A stretch of 32,209 nucleotides of DNA from an uncultured Bacteroidota bacterium (lineage in GTDB: Bacteria > Bacteroidota > Bacteroidia > Chitinophagales > LD1), in NCBI GenBank assembly GCA_937894725.1, contig CALAYL010000022.1, forward strand, positions 1 to 32,209, read 5' to 3'. A program made the position numbers and the translations under genes. The notes under the pieces are model-generated. The model saw only the letters and a program-made list of their open reading frames with translations, made no database searches and was not told where the DNA came from. Below, one piece after another: positions 7,560 to 15,305 of the stretch (position 1 is the first letter of the stretch; each line of letters starts with the position of its first letter).

Positions 7560-9962
7560 TTACCTTCCTCCACTTCCACTCAATCGACTATTGGTTTCAC
7601 GCTCTATGCGTTTGAGCTTTTGGTTATCACCAAAGCGATACGAAAGATTAATAAACACGGTACGATTGAGCACTTGCCAACCTCCTAAGGTATGAAGTCC
7701 GCCATTGTTTATTTCCCATCTGAAATTCATGGTGTTCGCCAGATTTACCCCATTGAGGGTTACCGTAAGTTTGTCTTTCAAAAAAGATTTTTTGATAGCT
7801 ACTCCCACTGAGCCCGATGGAAAACTTCGCCCTTGCGGCCCTACGCCACCCGTATTCATCCATCCAGAAACTTGCACACTCGCATTTTTCCAAAATTTAA
7901 AGGTAGAGCTCGCCCATAGATTATAAAGATGTCCACGCACTGCACCATTGTTGATTCCTGCAAGGGCAGCATAGTATTGGTGTTGATAGCTGTGGCTCAT
8001 CTGCAACTCCCACCATTTTATAAAATTGAATTTTAAATAAAGATCCACATTGGCCGATTGTTGTGTTGAGCCATTGATATACTGCGAGCGAGATATGCCC
8101 AGCGAATCGAGCCTTGTGCCTTCGGTATAGCTCCCTCCTATAAAGGAGTAGCCAGCATCTAAACTGAGCATCCATTTCTTTTGCATCAGGGTATAGTTCA
8201 TGGCCACCTGATCGCTAAATACAGGTTTTAGATTTGGATTGCCTTGCCAGGTAGAATAGGGGTCGTTGAAGGTAATGGAGTTATTGAGCAGCTGAAAAGT
8301 AGGTCGATTGATACGCCTGTCGTAGGTGATGCCAAGGCTATGTACCTCCGCAAAATTCGCTGTCAACGAAGCATTGGGAAAAAAGCTCACATAATTTCGA
8401 TTGACGGAAGCGGTACTACTTTGGATATACGAATGCTCTGTCCTAAGTCCAGCAGCATAATCTAGCCATTTGGCCAGTGGGCCAGATAATAGAATATAAA
8501 ATGCCGCTATATTTTCTGTATAACGAAACTGATTGCTCAGCAAGGTGTTTAATGCGTAGGTATCGCCTATTTTGTCAAATACTTTATAGTCGTTTTGGGT
8601 TAAACTGGTTTCGTTTTTTAGTCCAGTTTCTAGTTTTGATTTAAACTTTGTAGGCTGTGAAAAATCAAATTGAAAAATCAGATTGTGAATATTGTTTTCG
8701 ATTGGGGTGATTCGGTTTAGGTTGTTTGATAGGAGCGGCTGCATTTGATTGTCAAATGCCTTAGTGATTAGCCCGGGTTGTTTGCTCCCTTTTACATAAC
8801 TATGGGTAAGGCTCACACTTACTTCCGCACCTGAGGTGTCTAGGGTTTTCCGCAGACTTATGTCATTGACTAATGAGAGCGTGTTGCCTTTTTCATAGTT
8901 GTCTGTCAATAAGAGATTTTGGAGGCATCTGGAGGCATCTCGTAGGGTACCTTTTGTGTCTGCCGTCCCATTCGAGTTTTTTTGCACCACGGAAGTACTA
9001 AAACTCCAAACTGTATTTTCATTAGCTGCAAAATCAACCCCAGCTTTTATTGTATTAGCGAGATTGTAATCAGTGCCCTTGTTTTCCATCAAGTAGTAAA
9101 ATGAAGAATCAACCAAGCGGATACTGCGGTCTTCGGTGTATTTGTGTCCACTGTAGCTGCGATTGAGATTATAACTTCCAAACACCGTCCATTTGTTTTT
9201 TCGATAATTGAGATTAGTCCCCACACTCCCTCGTGTTTGCCATCCATAACCTAGATCTAGATTGCCATTGAATCCATTTCGTTTGTCCTTTTTGAGATGG
9301 ATATGAATGATGCCACCGCTTCCAGCAGCATCGTACTTTACAGATGGGTTGGTGATGACTTCTATACGTTCTATCGATGCAGCAGGTATAGATTTGATAA
9401 ATGCGCCTACATCAACCTGCGCCATAGTACTCGGTTTGCCATCGAGCCAAATGGTGACACTTTTTTTGCCAGCTATGCTGATGCTGCCTCGCTGATCTAC
9501 GCTAATATTGGGAAGGTTGCGCAAGGCATCTTCGAGTGTGCCACCTGTGCTAGTGACGGCTTTGGTGAGATCGTAGGTAGTCTTACCGGCTTCTTTTTTT
9601 ACCGCCTCCTTTTCAAAAACAATTTCTACTTGCTTCATTATTTTTTCACTTGGCGAAAGTTGAATTTTCTCATCCAGCAGCGGACTCGTTAGGGTTATTT
9701 TTTTTGAAAATGTCGTATAGCCTACATAGCTGACTTCGAGTATATAGTGGCTATTTTTTATTGATGAAAAAGAAAATTCGCCAAAAGCTGAAGTACGTGT
9801 AGCAACCACTAGACCGGAGTCTGTGCTGTTTTTGAGTATTACGGTGCAAAAACCTAATGGCTCTTGAGTTGATTTGTCTATAACAGTACCTTTGAGTATG
9901 GGTTGTGCAAATAGACTGAGGGTACTTACTAAAAAGAGGGAAAGTGAAAAAGTTTTAAACAA
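7560..9962 (-). CDS. TonB-dependent receptor-like outer-membrane beta-barrel protein
   Basis: Outer-membrane protein of the carboxypeptidase-regulatory plus OMP beta-barrel family. With the TTG start at 9962 it has 800 residues: signal peptide (FKTFSLSLFLVSTLSLFAQ), CarboxypepD-regulatory-like domain about 20-105 (ILKGTVIDKSTQEPLGF, YVGYTTF), a plug-like domain about 125-225 (LEDALRNLPN, IERIEVITNPS, AAGSGGIIHI) and a long barrel to the end. No ATG exists in the frame before the signal peptide. Options are GTG 10007 (815 aa) or TTG 9989, 9980 or 9962. GTG 10007 lies inside the terminator of the upstream gene, and TTG 9962 gives a textbook signal peptide, so I prefer it. A 10-bp tandem repeat lies at 8921-8940. 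The ligand is unknown. Confidence 0.82.
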   Translation of the reverse strand: MFKTFSLSLFLVSTLSLFAQPILKGTVIDKSTQEPLGFCTVILKNSTDSGLVVATRTSAFGEFSFSSIKNSHYILEVSYVGYTTFSKKITLTSPLLDEKIQLSPSEKIMKQVEIVFEKEAVKKEAGKTTYDLTKAVTSTGGTLEDALRNLPNISVDQRGSISIAGKKSVTIWLDGKPSTMAQVDVGAFIKSIPAASIERIEVITNPSVKYDAAGSGGIIHIHLKKDKRNGFNGNLDLGYGWQTRGSVGTNLNYRKNKWTVFGSYNLNRSYSGHKYTEDRSIRLVDSSFYYLMENKGTDYNLANTIKAGVDFAANENTVWSFSTSVVQKNSNGTADTKGTLRDASRCLQNLLLTDNYEKGNTLSLVNDISLRKTLDTSGAEVSVSLTHSYVKGSKQPGLITKAFDNQMQPLLSNNLNRITPIENNIHNLIFQFDFSQPTKFKSKLETGLKNETSLTQNDYKVFDKIGDTYALNTLLSNQFRYTENIAAFYILLSGPLAKWLDYAAGLRTEHSYIQSSTASVNRNYVSFFPNASLTANFAEVHSLGITYDRRINRPTFQLLNNSITFNDPYSTWQGNPNLKPVFSDQVAMNYTLMQKKWMLSLDAGYSFIGGSYTEGTRLDSLGISRSQYINGSTQQSANVDLYLKFNFIKWWELQMSHSYQHQYYAALAGINNGAVRGHLYNLWASSTFKFWKNASVQVSGWMNTGGVGPQGRSFPSGSVGVAIKKSFLKDKLTVTLNGVNLANTMNFRWEINNGGLHTLGGWQVLNRTVFINLSYRFGDNQKLKRIERETNSRLSGSGGR
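8921..8940. repeat. 10-bp tandem repeat inside the receptor gene
   Basis: GGAGGCATCT occurs twice in a row. The unit is not a multiple of three, yet the reading frame stays open through both copies. An 11-nt string within it (AGGCATCTGGA) also occurs in the right arm region of the hairpin at 11291-11320. Confidence 0.6.
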
Positions 9963-9995
9963 GCAGATGTTTTTTGGCAAAGCTAACAATTTAAC

Positions 9996-10026
9996 AAAAA
10001 AAGCCACCCCTTTTTGGAGATGGCTT
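9996..10026 (-). terminator. Rho-independent terminator of the LTxxQ-like gene
   Basis: On the minus strand AAGCCA, a bulged U, CUCC, loop AAAAA, GGGG, UGGCUU and then seven T. The stem has 10 pairs, one of them U-G. It lies 21 nt beyond the stop codon at 10047 and covers the GTG at 10007 that is the furthest upstream start of the next gene. Confidence 0.75.
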
Positions 10027-10046
10027 CAATTTATAGTTTAGCGAAC

Positions 10047-10478
10047 TTAATCTTCTACTTCTTCGATGGTTTTCGCCTTTTCGCCTCTTCCATCTTTGTG
10101 TTTTGCTCTTGCCTCAGCCCATGCTTGCTTCACTTGTTGGAATTGAGTAGGCGTTAAAACTTTTTGTAACCCAGCTTTGTAGGTAGTACTAGCAGACTTC
10201 ATTGCTGCTTTATCTACTGGTTCTGTAGCTCTAGCCTTGTGCATTTCATTGGTACGGCTTAGTTGCAATGGATATATTTTTGCATACAAATCTTGCGGAA
10301 ATCCAAATCGCTTAATCATACCATCGGTACGTTTTTTGGCTATTTCTTCTACCGTCATTTTTGTATTTTCTCCTTTGCCGCCAGCATTTTTGGCTTGCAT
10401 ATTTGCTTTTGGGGCTTGGGCATTCACCGCAGTGGCACTTAGAATAAGAGCGACTACCATCATCATTATTTTTTTCAT
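10047..10478 (-). CDS. Small periplasmic LTxxQ-like protein, function unknown
   Basis: The 143-residue protein has a clear signal peptide (MKKIMMMVVALILSATAVNA, cut after residue 20). The mature part is helical and highly charged, rich in Lys, Glu and Ala. LTPTQ at 108-112 followed by FQQVKQAW resembles the LTxxQ motif of Spy/CpxP-like periplasmic proteins, which act as ATP-independent chaperones or stress sensors. That assignment rests on this one motif and on overall composition, so it is tentative. The gene stands between the FKBP gene (93 nt upstream) and a terminator at 9996-10026, which suggests its own transcript. Confidence 0.7.
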   Translation of the reverse strand: MKKIMMMVVALILSATAVNAQAPKANMQAKNAGGKGENTKMTVEEIAKKRTDGMIKRFGFPQDLYAKIYPLQLSRTNEMHKARATEPVDKAAMKSASTTYKAGLQKVLTPTQFQQVKQAWAEARAKHKDGRGEKAKTIEEVED

Positions 10479-10537
10479 CTTGCTTTGTTTTTTGTTTAAA
10501 AGGCCTTTATGTAACTATGATAATCAAATCGTATGCC

Positions 10538-10573
10538 AGATTGATTTTCCCATTTCGTTTAATAAATCAATCT
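10538..10573. repeat. Inverted repeat at the 3' end of the FKBP gene
   Basis: AGATTGATTT (10538-10547) and AAATCAATCT (10564-10573) are perfect 10-bp arms with a 16-nt loop. The right arm runs into the FKBP stop codon. No T-run follows on the minus strand, so this may be a weak terminator or an RNA-stabilising hairpin. Confidence 0.45.
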
Positions 10574-10991
10574 AGGAAATACCGAGCAACTCTACCTCAA
10601 AAATCAGTACTTCATTGGCACCGATAGCTCCTGCACCTTGCTCCCCATAGCCTAGGTAAGGCGGTATGAACAGTCGATATTTCGCGTGTAGTGGCATGAG
10701 TTGCAACGCTTCTGACCAGCCTTGAATCACATTGCCGAGAGGAAACGTGGCCGTTTTATTGCGTTGATACGAGCTATCAAATACTTTCCCATTGACTAAA
10801 CGCCCCTCGTAGTGTACGGTTACTTTTTGATGTGATTTAGGCATTGTGCCACTACCCGCCACTAGTATTTCGTATTGCAAGCCACTTTCGGTAGTGAGGA
10901 TATTTTCTTTTGCTTTATTGGCATCCATAAACTCAGCCGCTGCTTTGAGTTTTTCTTGTAGTTTTTTGATTTTAAGTTCCTGCAATGACAT
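10572..10991 (-). CDS. FKBP-type peptidyl-prolyl cis-trans isomerase
   Basis: Prolyl isomerase that assists protein folding. The 139 residues begin with a Lys/Glu-rich helix (about 1-30) followed by one FKBP domain: VTVHYEGRLVNGKVFDSSY, VIQGWSEALQLMP, YRLFIPPYLGYGEQGAGAIG and a final LIFEVELLGIS. The active-site aromatic residues (Tyr in VHYEG, Phe-Asp in VFDSS, Trp in QGWSE, Tyr in LGYGE) are present. No signal peptide is seen, so it is likely cytoplasmic. ATG 10991 is chosen over the in-frame TTG at 11000. Confidence 0.93.
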   Translation of the reverse strand: MSLQELKIKKLQEKLKAAAEFMDANKAKENILTTESGLQYEILVAGSGTMPKSHQKVTVHYEGRLVNGKVFDSSYQRNKTATFPLGNVIQGWSEALQLMPLHAKYRLFIPPYLGYGEQGAGAIGANEVLIFEVELLGIS

Positions 10992-11234
10992 GATATTCAA
11001 AAGCTGTTTTTAGGATTTAATTGTGAAAGTACTTGATTTTTAGCAAAAAAATGACAATTGAAATTCGATTTGTTCAAAATTCTCATTTAATTTTATGAAA
11101 GTAAACGAAACTACTAATTAGGTAATTGAAATATTAGGTTTAATGAGCATAATAAAAATATTTAGATTCATAAAAAACTTCATTATCTAAAGAAACCAAG
11201 AAGCGAATCATGGTGAGAGAAATCAAACTAAAAA

Positions 11235-11546
11235 ATGAGAATAACAGTAATATATGTTGAACCAAAAAACCGAAGTCCACTACCTCCGCTCTTCCAGATG
11301 TTCCGAAAGGCATCTGGAAGTACAGCCAAAAGAAAATTTATGGTGTTCAAAAAAAAAAAATATGTCCCCAAAATGTCGAAACTAAAATTGAAAAATCATG
11401 TCGAAGATATTTTTACCAATGAGCTTTCTGAAACAATGATAAGTTACCTACTAACTAATCTAGTGAGGGCTGGTATAGCAGAGAAAGAAGAAGATTATTT
11501 ATACAGCAGTTGTGGAGATTATTTGGCACTCGAAAAGGATTTATAG
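11235..11546 (+). pseudogene. C-terminal remnant of a REP-associated (RAYT/IS200-like) transposase
   Basis: The last 50 or so codons read NHVEDIFTNELSE..., then YLLTNLVRAGIAEKEEDYLY and SSCGDYLALEKDL. This follows the usual C-terminus of Y1-type REP-associated transposases (tyrosine-x-N-P/L-V-R/K-A-G-I-V, E-D-Y-x-Y-S-S, D/N-Y). The HUH motif and catalytic Tyr are absent. The frame before about 11373 is unlike a transposase: it contains a 30-nt hairpin (11291-11320) and a run of 12 A (11349-11360). It is therefore a truncated, probably untranslated remnant. The call rests on motif memory, not an alignment. Confidence 0.5.
11291..11320. repeat. 30-nt REP-like hairpin 1
   Basis: CTTCCAGATG (11291-11300) and CATCTGGAAG (11311-11320) are perfect 10-bp arms. 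The 10-nt loop can fold further as CC-GAAA-GG, a GNRA tetraloop. It lies inside the transposase remnant and is a good candidate for a sequence formerly moved by such an enzyme. Confidence 0.65.
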
Positions 11547-11590
11547 CGTTATCCTAAGAATCTTAAATTAAAAATCTACTTTTATCTACG

Positions 11591-11620
11591 CTTCGGCATG
11601 CCCTGCGGAATATGTCGAAG
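11591..11620. repeat. 30-nt REP-like hairpin 2
   Basis: CTTCGGCAT (11591-11599) pairs with ATGTCGAAG (11612-11620) over 9 bp with one G-U pair. It has the same length and the same CTTC/GAAG ends as hairpin 1 and starts exactly 300 nt after it. Its right arm contains the ATG at 11612, the most upstream start of the glycosyltransferase gene. That makes ATG 11639 the more likely start. Confidence 0.5.
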
Positions 11621-11638
11621 AGCGAACTGGTTTTGACA

Positions 11639-12667
11639 ATGGAAATAAAACACATTTACTGGTTCGCATATTTCAACTTGGACGAGCCAAGTGTTAGGTA
11701 TAGAGCAAAATTCCCATTGCAACAACTCAAGGAAAAACACGGCATAACTTTTTCAATTGTCTATCCAGGTTATGACTTTAAAAATTTAACCAACTTCATT
11801 CTTACATTTTTCACTGTACTTCTTTTCAGAAAGATCAACTCCATAATTGTGTTTCAGAAAATTCACACAAGTGGCATTTATACGTCAGCATTAAAAGTGC
11901 TTTTGTTTTTCAGACCACAGCACACTCTTTACGACATTGATGATGCAGAGCATACAAGACGACCAGCACAGACAATTCACTATTTTATGAAAAATTGTTC
12001 TGCCTGTTCGGCAGGTAGTAAATCACTTGTGGACTACATCAGACAGTTTAATCAAAATGTTTTTCTATTGACTTCGCCTGTTATTGACCACGGCTTGACA
12101 AAAACTGAGTTAGAAAAAACGTTGACTGTTGGTTGGGTAGGCTATTACGGTGCTCACCGACAAAGTTTGACGCAGTTATTTTTTCCTGCACTCCACGACA
12201 TTGACTTTCCAATAAAACTCAAACTGCTTGGTGTGGCGAACAAAGTAGAGGAGCATGAGATTAAATCTTACTTCAAAGAAAACAGAAACATTTCAGTTGA
12301 AACTCCTCTTGACTTGGACTGGCTTGACGAACATTTCATTTATAAAACTATCCTAACATTTGACATTGGCGTTTCACCGCTTACAGACAATGAATTTAAT
12401 CGTGGCAAATCTGCCTTCAAACTAAAGCAATGTATGTCGTGTGGTGTTCCTGTATTAGCTAGCAGTGTTGGAGAAAACAAAGAGTTTCTTCAAGACGGTG
12501 TAAACGGCTTTTTGTGCGACAATCCCAATGACTATTTTCAAAAACTGACTTCAATAAAAAGCTCACAGAACGGCATCTACACAAGACTTAGTGTAAACGC
12601 AAAAAAAACTTTCCCTTCATTTAGCATTGACAATTATTGCTCAATATTTATAAACTATTTCAAATGA
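11639..12667 (+). CDS. Glycosyltransferase, GT4/group 1-like
   Basis: Probable cytoplasmic sugar transferase for a surface polysaccharide or similar glycan; donor and acceptor are unknown. The 342-residue protein has a two-lobed GT-B layout. The second half carries LTVGWVGYYGAHRQSL near 165-180 and the GT4-type nucleotide-sugar region NRGKSAFKLKQCMSCGVPVL followed by ASSVGENKEFLQDGVNGFL. The first lobe has YDIDDAEHTRR. ATG 11639 is preferred over ATG 11612 because the latter is inside a hairpin repeat. Codon use differs from neighbours: Asp is GAC in 17 of 19 cases by my count, whereas the next gene uses mainly GAT. No other glycan genes adjoin it. Horizontal acquisition is likely, possibly linked to the adjacent transposase remnant. 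Confidence 0.82.
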   Translation: MEIKHIYWFAYFNLDEPSVRYRAKFPLQQLKEKHGITFSIVYPGYDFKNLTNFILTFFTVLLFRKINSIIVFQKIHTSGIYTSALKVLLFFRPQHTLYDIDDAEHTRRPAQTIHYFMKNCSACSAGSKSLVDYIRQFNQNVFLLTSPVIDHGLTKTELEKTLTVGWVGYYGAHRQSLTQLFFPALHDIDFPIKLKLLGVANKVEEHEIKSYFKENRNISVETPLDLDWLDEHFIYKTILTFDIGVSPLTDNEFNRGKSAFKLKQCMSCGVPVLASSVGENKEFLQDGVNGFLCDNPNDYFQKLTSIKSSQNGIYTRLSVNAKKTFPSFSIDNYCSIFINYFK

Positions 12668-12956
12668 CTACTGACCTTCGGACAGAAAATAAACCAGCCC
12701 TCTATAACCCTCGGTTGGCGAGAGCTTGTAGCGCGTTCCTTGCACGTTTTTTCGCTACTATTTTAAAGGATCTAGTCCCTGCAAGTGGCTTTACTTCAGA
12801 CTAGAAAATGAATGAGTCAATTTGAATACAAGGAGCAGTCCCATTTAGATGAGCAGAGGAGTTTCGCCAATATGCACAAGCATTTACTAATTTACTAATT
12901 AGCAAAACTGCTAATTCTTTATTTCCCATTCGCTTTATTTCGTTTTCTTTGTAGCT
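12668..12956. other. Noncoding stretch with hairpins after the glycosyltransferase gene
   Basis: No gene seen. GTAGCG (12728-12733) and CGCTAC (12753-12758) form a small dyad in a locally GC-richer block, about 12700-12790. AATTAGC (12897-12903) and GCTAATT (12910-12916) form a second hairpin 40 nt before the ABC transporter start. The first block looks like a dispersed noncoding repeat or an insertion boundary, but I cannot name it. Confidence 0.4.
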
Positions 12957-14726
12957 ATGAAATCGCTCCGCTCGCTCCTCCCCTATTTTAAAAAATACAG
13001 ATTTAAATTATTGGCTGGCATTCTATTTATAATAGGTGCAAATCTCTTTAAAACTTACAACCCGGTAGTCGTCCGCAATGCCATCAACCAGCTGCAAGAC
13101 AAGCTTAGCCAAGCTGGATTAGGTCAACCAAGCGAATTAGGCTATTTGATTTTGAAGTTTGCCGTTATTTATTTTGCCGTAGCTTTGGTAGAGGGGGTGT
13201 TTACTTTTTTTATGCGACAAACCATTATAGTCGTATCACGCAATATAGAGTATGACCTCAAAAACAAACTCTACAACCATTACCAATATCTCGATCAAGC
13301 TTTTTTTAGACGGCACAACACGGGCGACCTTATGAATCGTATCACCGAAGATGTGAGTCGAGTGCGCATGTTTTTAGGCCCATCGGTCATGTACACCGTC
13401 AACTTGGCCATGATGTTTATTTTTTGCTCCTACAATATGTTTCGGGTGAGCTGGGTGCTATCGCTTTGTGTGCTCATACCTATGCCTATCTTATCGTTTA
13501 CGATTTTTAAACTCAATAGCAAAATCAATAAAACGAGCGAAATACTACAAGCCAAACTCTCTGACCTTACCACTATGGCACAAGAATCCTACTCAGGCAT
13601 ACGGGTCATCAAGTCGTATGTACAGGAAAAAGCGATGGGGCAGTTTTTTGAAAATGAATCTGATGACTATAAAAAACAAGCTTTGTATCTAGCTAAAATT
13701 GAAGCCTTTTACTTCCCCTTTATTTTATTTTTGGTAGGGATGTGCTTGCTGATTATTGTGTTTGTGGGGGGCTATCTGCAAATGCAGGGCAAAATCAGTA
13801 CGGGCAATATCGCTGAATTTTTACTTTACCTCAACATGCTCACTTTCCCGATGAGCGCACTTGGCTGGGCAGTGGCACTCACACAGCAAGCGGCAGTATC
13901 GATGAGACGTATCAATGAGTTTTTGGATGAAAAACCGAGCGTAATCAATACTGATGGCCATCAGGCTAAGCTCCAAGGCGACATCAAATTTGAAAATACT
14001 ACATTCGAATATCCAGATTCGGGTATCCAAGCACTCCATGGTATAGACTTGCATATCAAAGCGGGGCAAAAAGTAGCCATAGTGGGCAAAACGGGCTCGG
14101 GTAAAACGACACTTTTCGATTTGATCATGCGAATGTACGATACAAGCTCTGGCAAAATCAAGATAGATGAGATAGACGTAAAAGAGTGGAAAACGGATGC
14201 TTTGCGAGAGCAGATAGCCTATGTGCCACAAGATGTGTTTCTATTTTCGGATACTATCGAAAACAATATCCTTTTTGGCAATGCTACCGAAAATGATGCA
14301 GCAGCTAATCTGGCTACTTCTGCGGCTATACATGACGAAATTAGCCAGTTCGATCTAGGCTATCAAACCCTAGTAGGCGAACGAGGAGTCACCCTCTCAG
14401 GCGGTCAAAAACAACGAATCTCTATCGCTAGAGCTTTGGCAGGGCACCCTGCCGTGATGCTACTCGATGATTGCCTCTCGGCCGTAGATGCCCATACCGA
14501 AAAGCTGATAGAGCAAAACCTCCGACTACTCACTGAGGGAAAAACGACTATTATCATCACTCACCGAATTTTGACGCATTTTCATTTTGACCAAATTATC
14601 GTGCTAGACGATGGGAAAATAGTGGAACAAGGCACTCACGACTCCCTATTGATGGCTAAAGGACTGTATTTTTCGCTTTATCAACATCAACACAATCAAG
14701 AGAAAAAAGGGGCAACCTTTGCCTAA
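12957..14726 (+). CDS. ABC exporter, fused membrane and ATPase domains
   Basis: Half-transporter of the MdlA/MsbA type with an N-terminal six-helix membrane domain (about 15-310) and a C-terminal ATPase (about 340-580). Walker A is GKTGSGKT (377-384), the Q-loop is in YVPQDVFLFSD (422-432), the signature LSGGQ (480-484), Walker B VMLLDD (500-505), the D-loop SAVD (508-511) and the H-loop His536. The residue after Walker B is Asp505 where most exporters have the catalytic Glu (LLDDCLSAVD). This is typical of the degenerate subunit in heterodimeric exporters, yet no partner lies nearby. ATG 12957 leads straight into the first membrane segment. The substrate (lipid or drug) is unknown. DUF3276 follows after 54 nt. 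Confidence 0.92.
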   Translation: MKSLRSLLPYFKKYRFKLLAGILFIIGANLFKTYNPVVVRNAINQLQDKLSQAGLGQPSELGYLILKFAVIYFAVALVEGVFTFFMRQTIIVVSRNIEYDLKNKLYNHYQYLDQAFFRRHNTGDLMNRITEDVSRVRMFLGPSVMYTVNLAMMFIFCSYNMFRVSWVLSLCVLIPMPILSFTIFKLNSKINKTSEILQAKLSDLTTMAQESYSGIRVIKSYVQEKAMGQFFENESDDYKKQALYLAKIEAFYFPFILFLVGMCLLIIVFVGGYLQMQGKISTGNIAEFLLYLNMLTFPMSALGWAVALTQQAAVSMRRINEFLDEKPSVINTDGHQAKLQGDIKFENTTFEYPDSGIQALHGIDLHIKAGQKVAIVGKTGSGKTTLFDLIMRMYDTSSGKIKIDEIDVKEWKTDALREQIAYVPQDVFLFSDTIENNILFGNATENDAAANLATSAAIHDEISQFDLGYQTLVGERGVTLSGGQKQRISIARALAGHPAVMLLDDCLSAVDAHTEKLIEQNLRLLTEGKTTIIITHRILTHFHFDQIIVLDDGKIVEQGTHDSLLMAKGLYFSLYQHQHNQEKKGATFA

Positions 14727-14780
14727 AAAAATAAAAACTATACATTAGCTATTCAATTTTAAAAAATAAACCCCAAATAC

Positions 14781-15170
14781 GTGGATAATCAAAACGGAAA
14801 ACAAGGCGGATTTTACAGCAGAAAACTTAAAGCAGGTAAGCGAAGAACCTATTTTTTTGACGTAAGAAATACAAAGCAAGGCGACTTTTATCTCACCATC
14901 ACCGAAAGCAAAAAACGCTTTGACAATGAGAACTTCGAGAGCCACAAGATTTTTCTTTACAAAGAAGATTTCAAGAAGTTTATGGAGGCGCTACAAGATA
15001 GTGTAGAGCATATCAAAACCGAATTGATGCCCGATTTTGATTACGATACCGATCGCCAAAGCTACTATCAATCGCAAGCTAACGAGCCTAATGGCAATAT
15101 CATCGACAAATCGGAAGATGATTTCAACTCCAATTCCGCTATCAGCGATGATGAGCAAATTAATTGGTAA
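14781..15170 (+). CDS. DUF3276 family PUR-alpha-like protein
   Basis: Small cytoplasmic protein of 129 residues, typical of Bacteroidota and a few other phyla, with a PUR-type nucleic-acid-binding fold. The conserved part is about 10-85: GFYSRKLKAGKRRTYFFDVR, GDFYLTITESKKRF, HKIFLYKEDFKKFMEAL. The tail from about 90 is acidic and rich in Asn, Asp and Ser, and looks disordered. The start codon is GTG at 14781; no ATG fits the family N-terminus. It probably binds single-stranded DNA or RNA; the biological role is not established. It is 54 nt after the ABC transporter gene and could share its transcript. Confidence 0.88.
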   Translation: MDNQNGKQGGFYSRKLKAGKRRTYFFDVRNTKQGDFYLTITESKKRFDNENFESHKIFLYKEDFKKFMEALQDSVEHIKTELMPDFDYDTDRQSYYQSQANEPNGNIIDKSEDDFNSNSAISDDEQINW

Positions 15171-15305
15171 TTTAATTTACAATAACGTAACGATTTAAAC
15201 CTATTTTTAAAGTATGTGGAATAAATCCTATGGATATGTTCTTTGCATTTTGATTAAATACTTTAATTTCGGTCGCAAAAAACAGCCGTTTACTTAATTT
15301 TAAGT

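Noticed and set aside
11612..11638. ATG 11612 as start of the glycosyltransferase
   Set aside because: It lies in the arm of a hairpin repeat, and the extra nine residues do not look like a GT start. ATG 11639 leads directly into the first beta strand.
12897..12916. Hairpin before the ABC transporter as a terminator
   Set aside because: The stem is only 7 bp, AT-rich, and the following bases are a mixed pyrimidine stretch, so termination is doubtful. It is noted only as part of the noncoding stretch.
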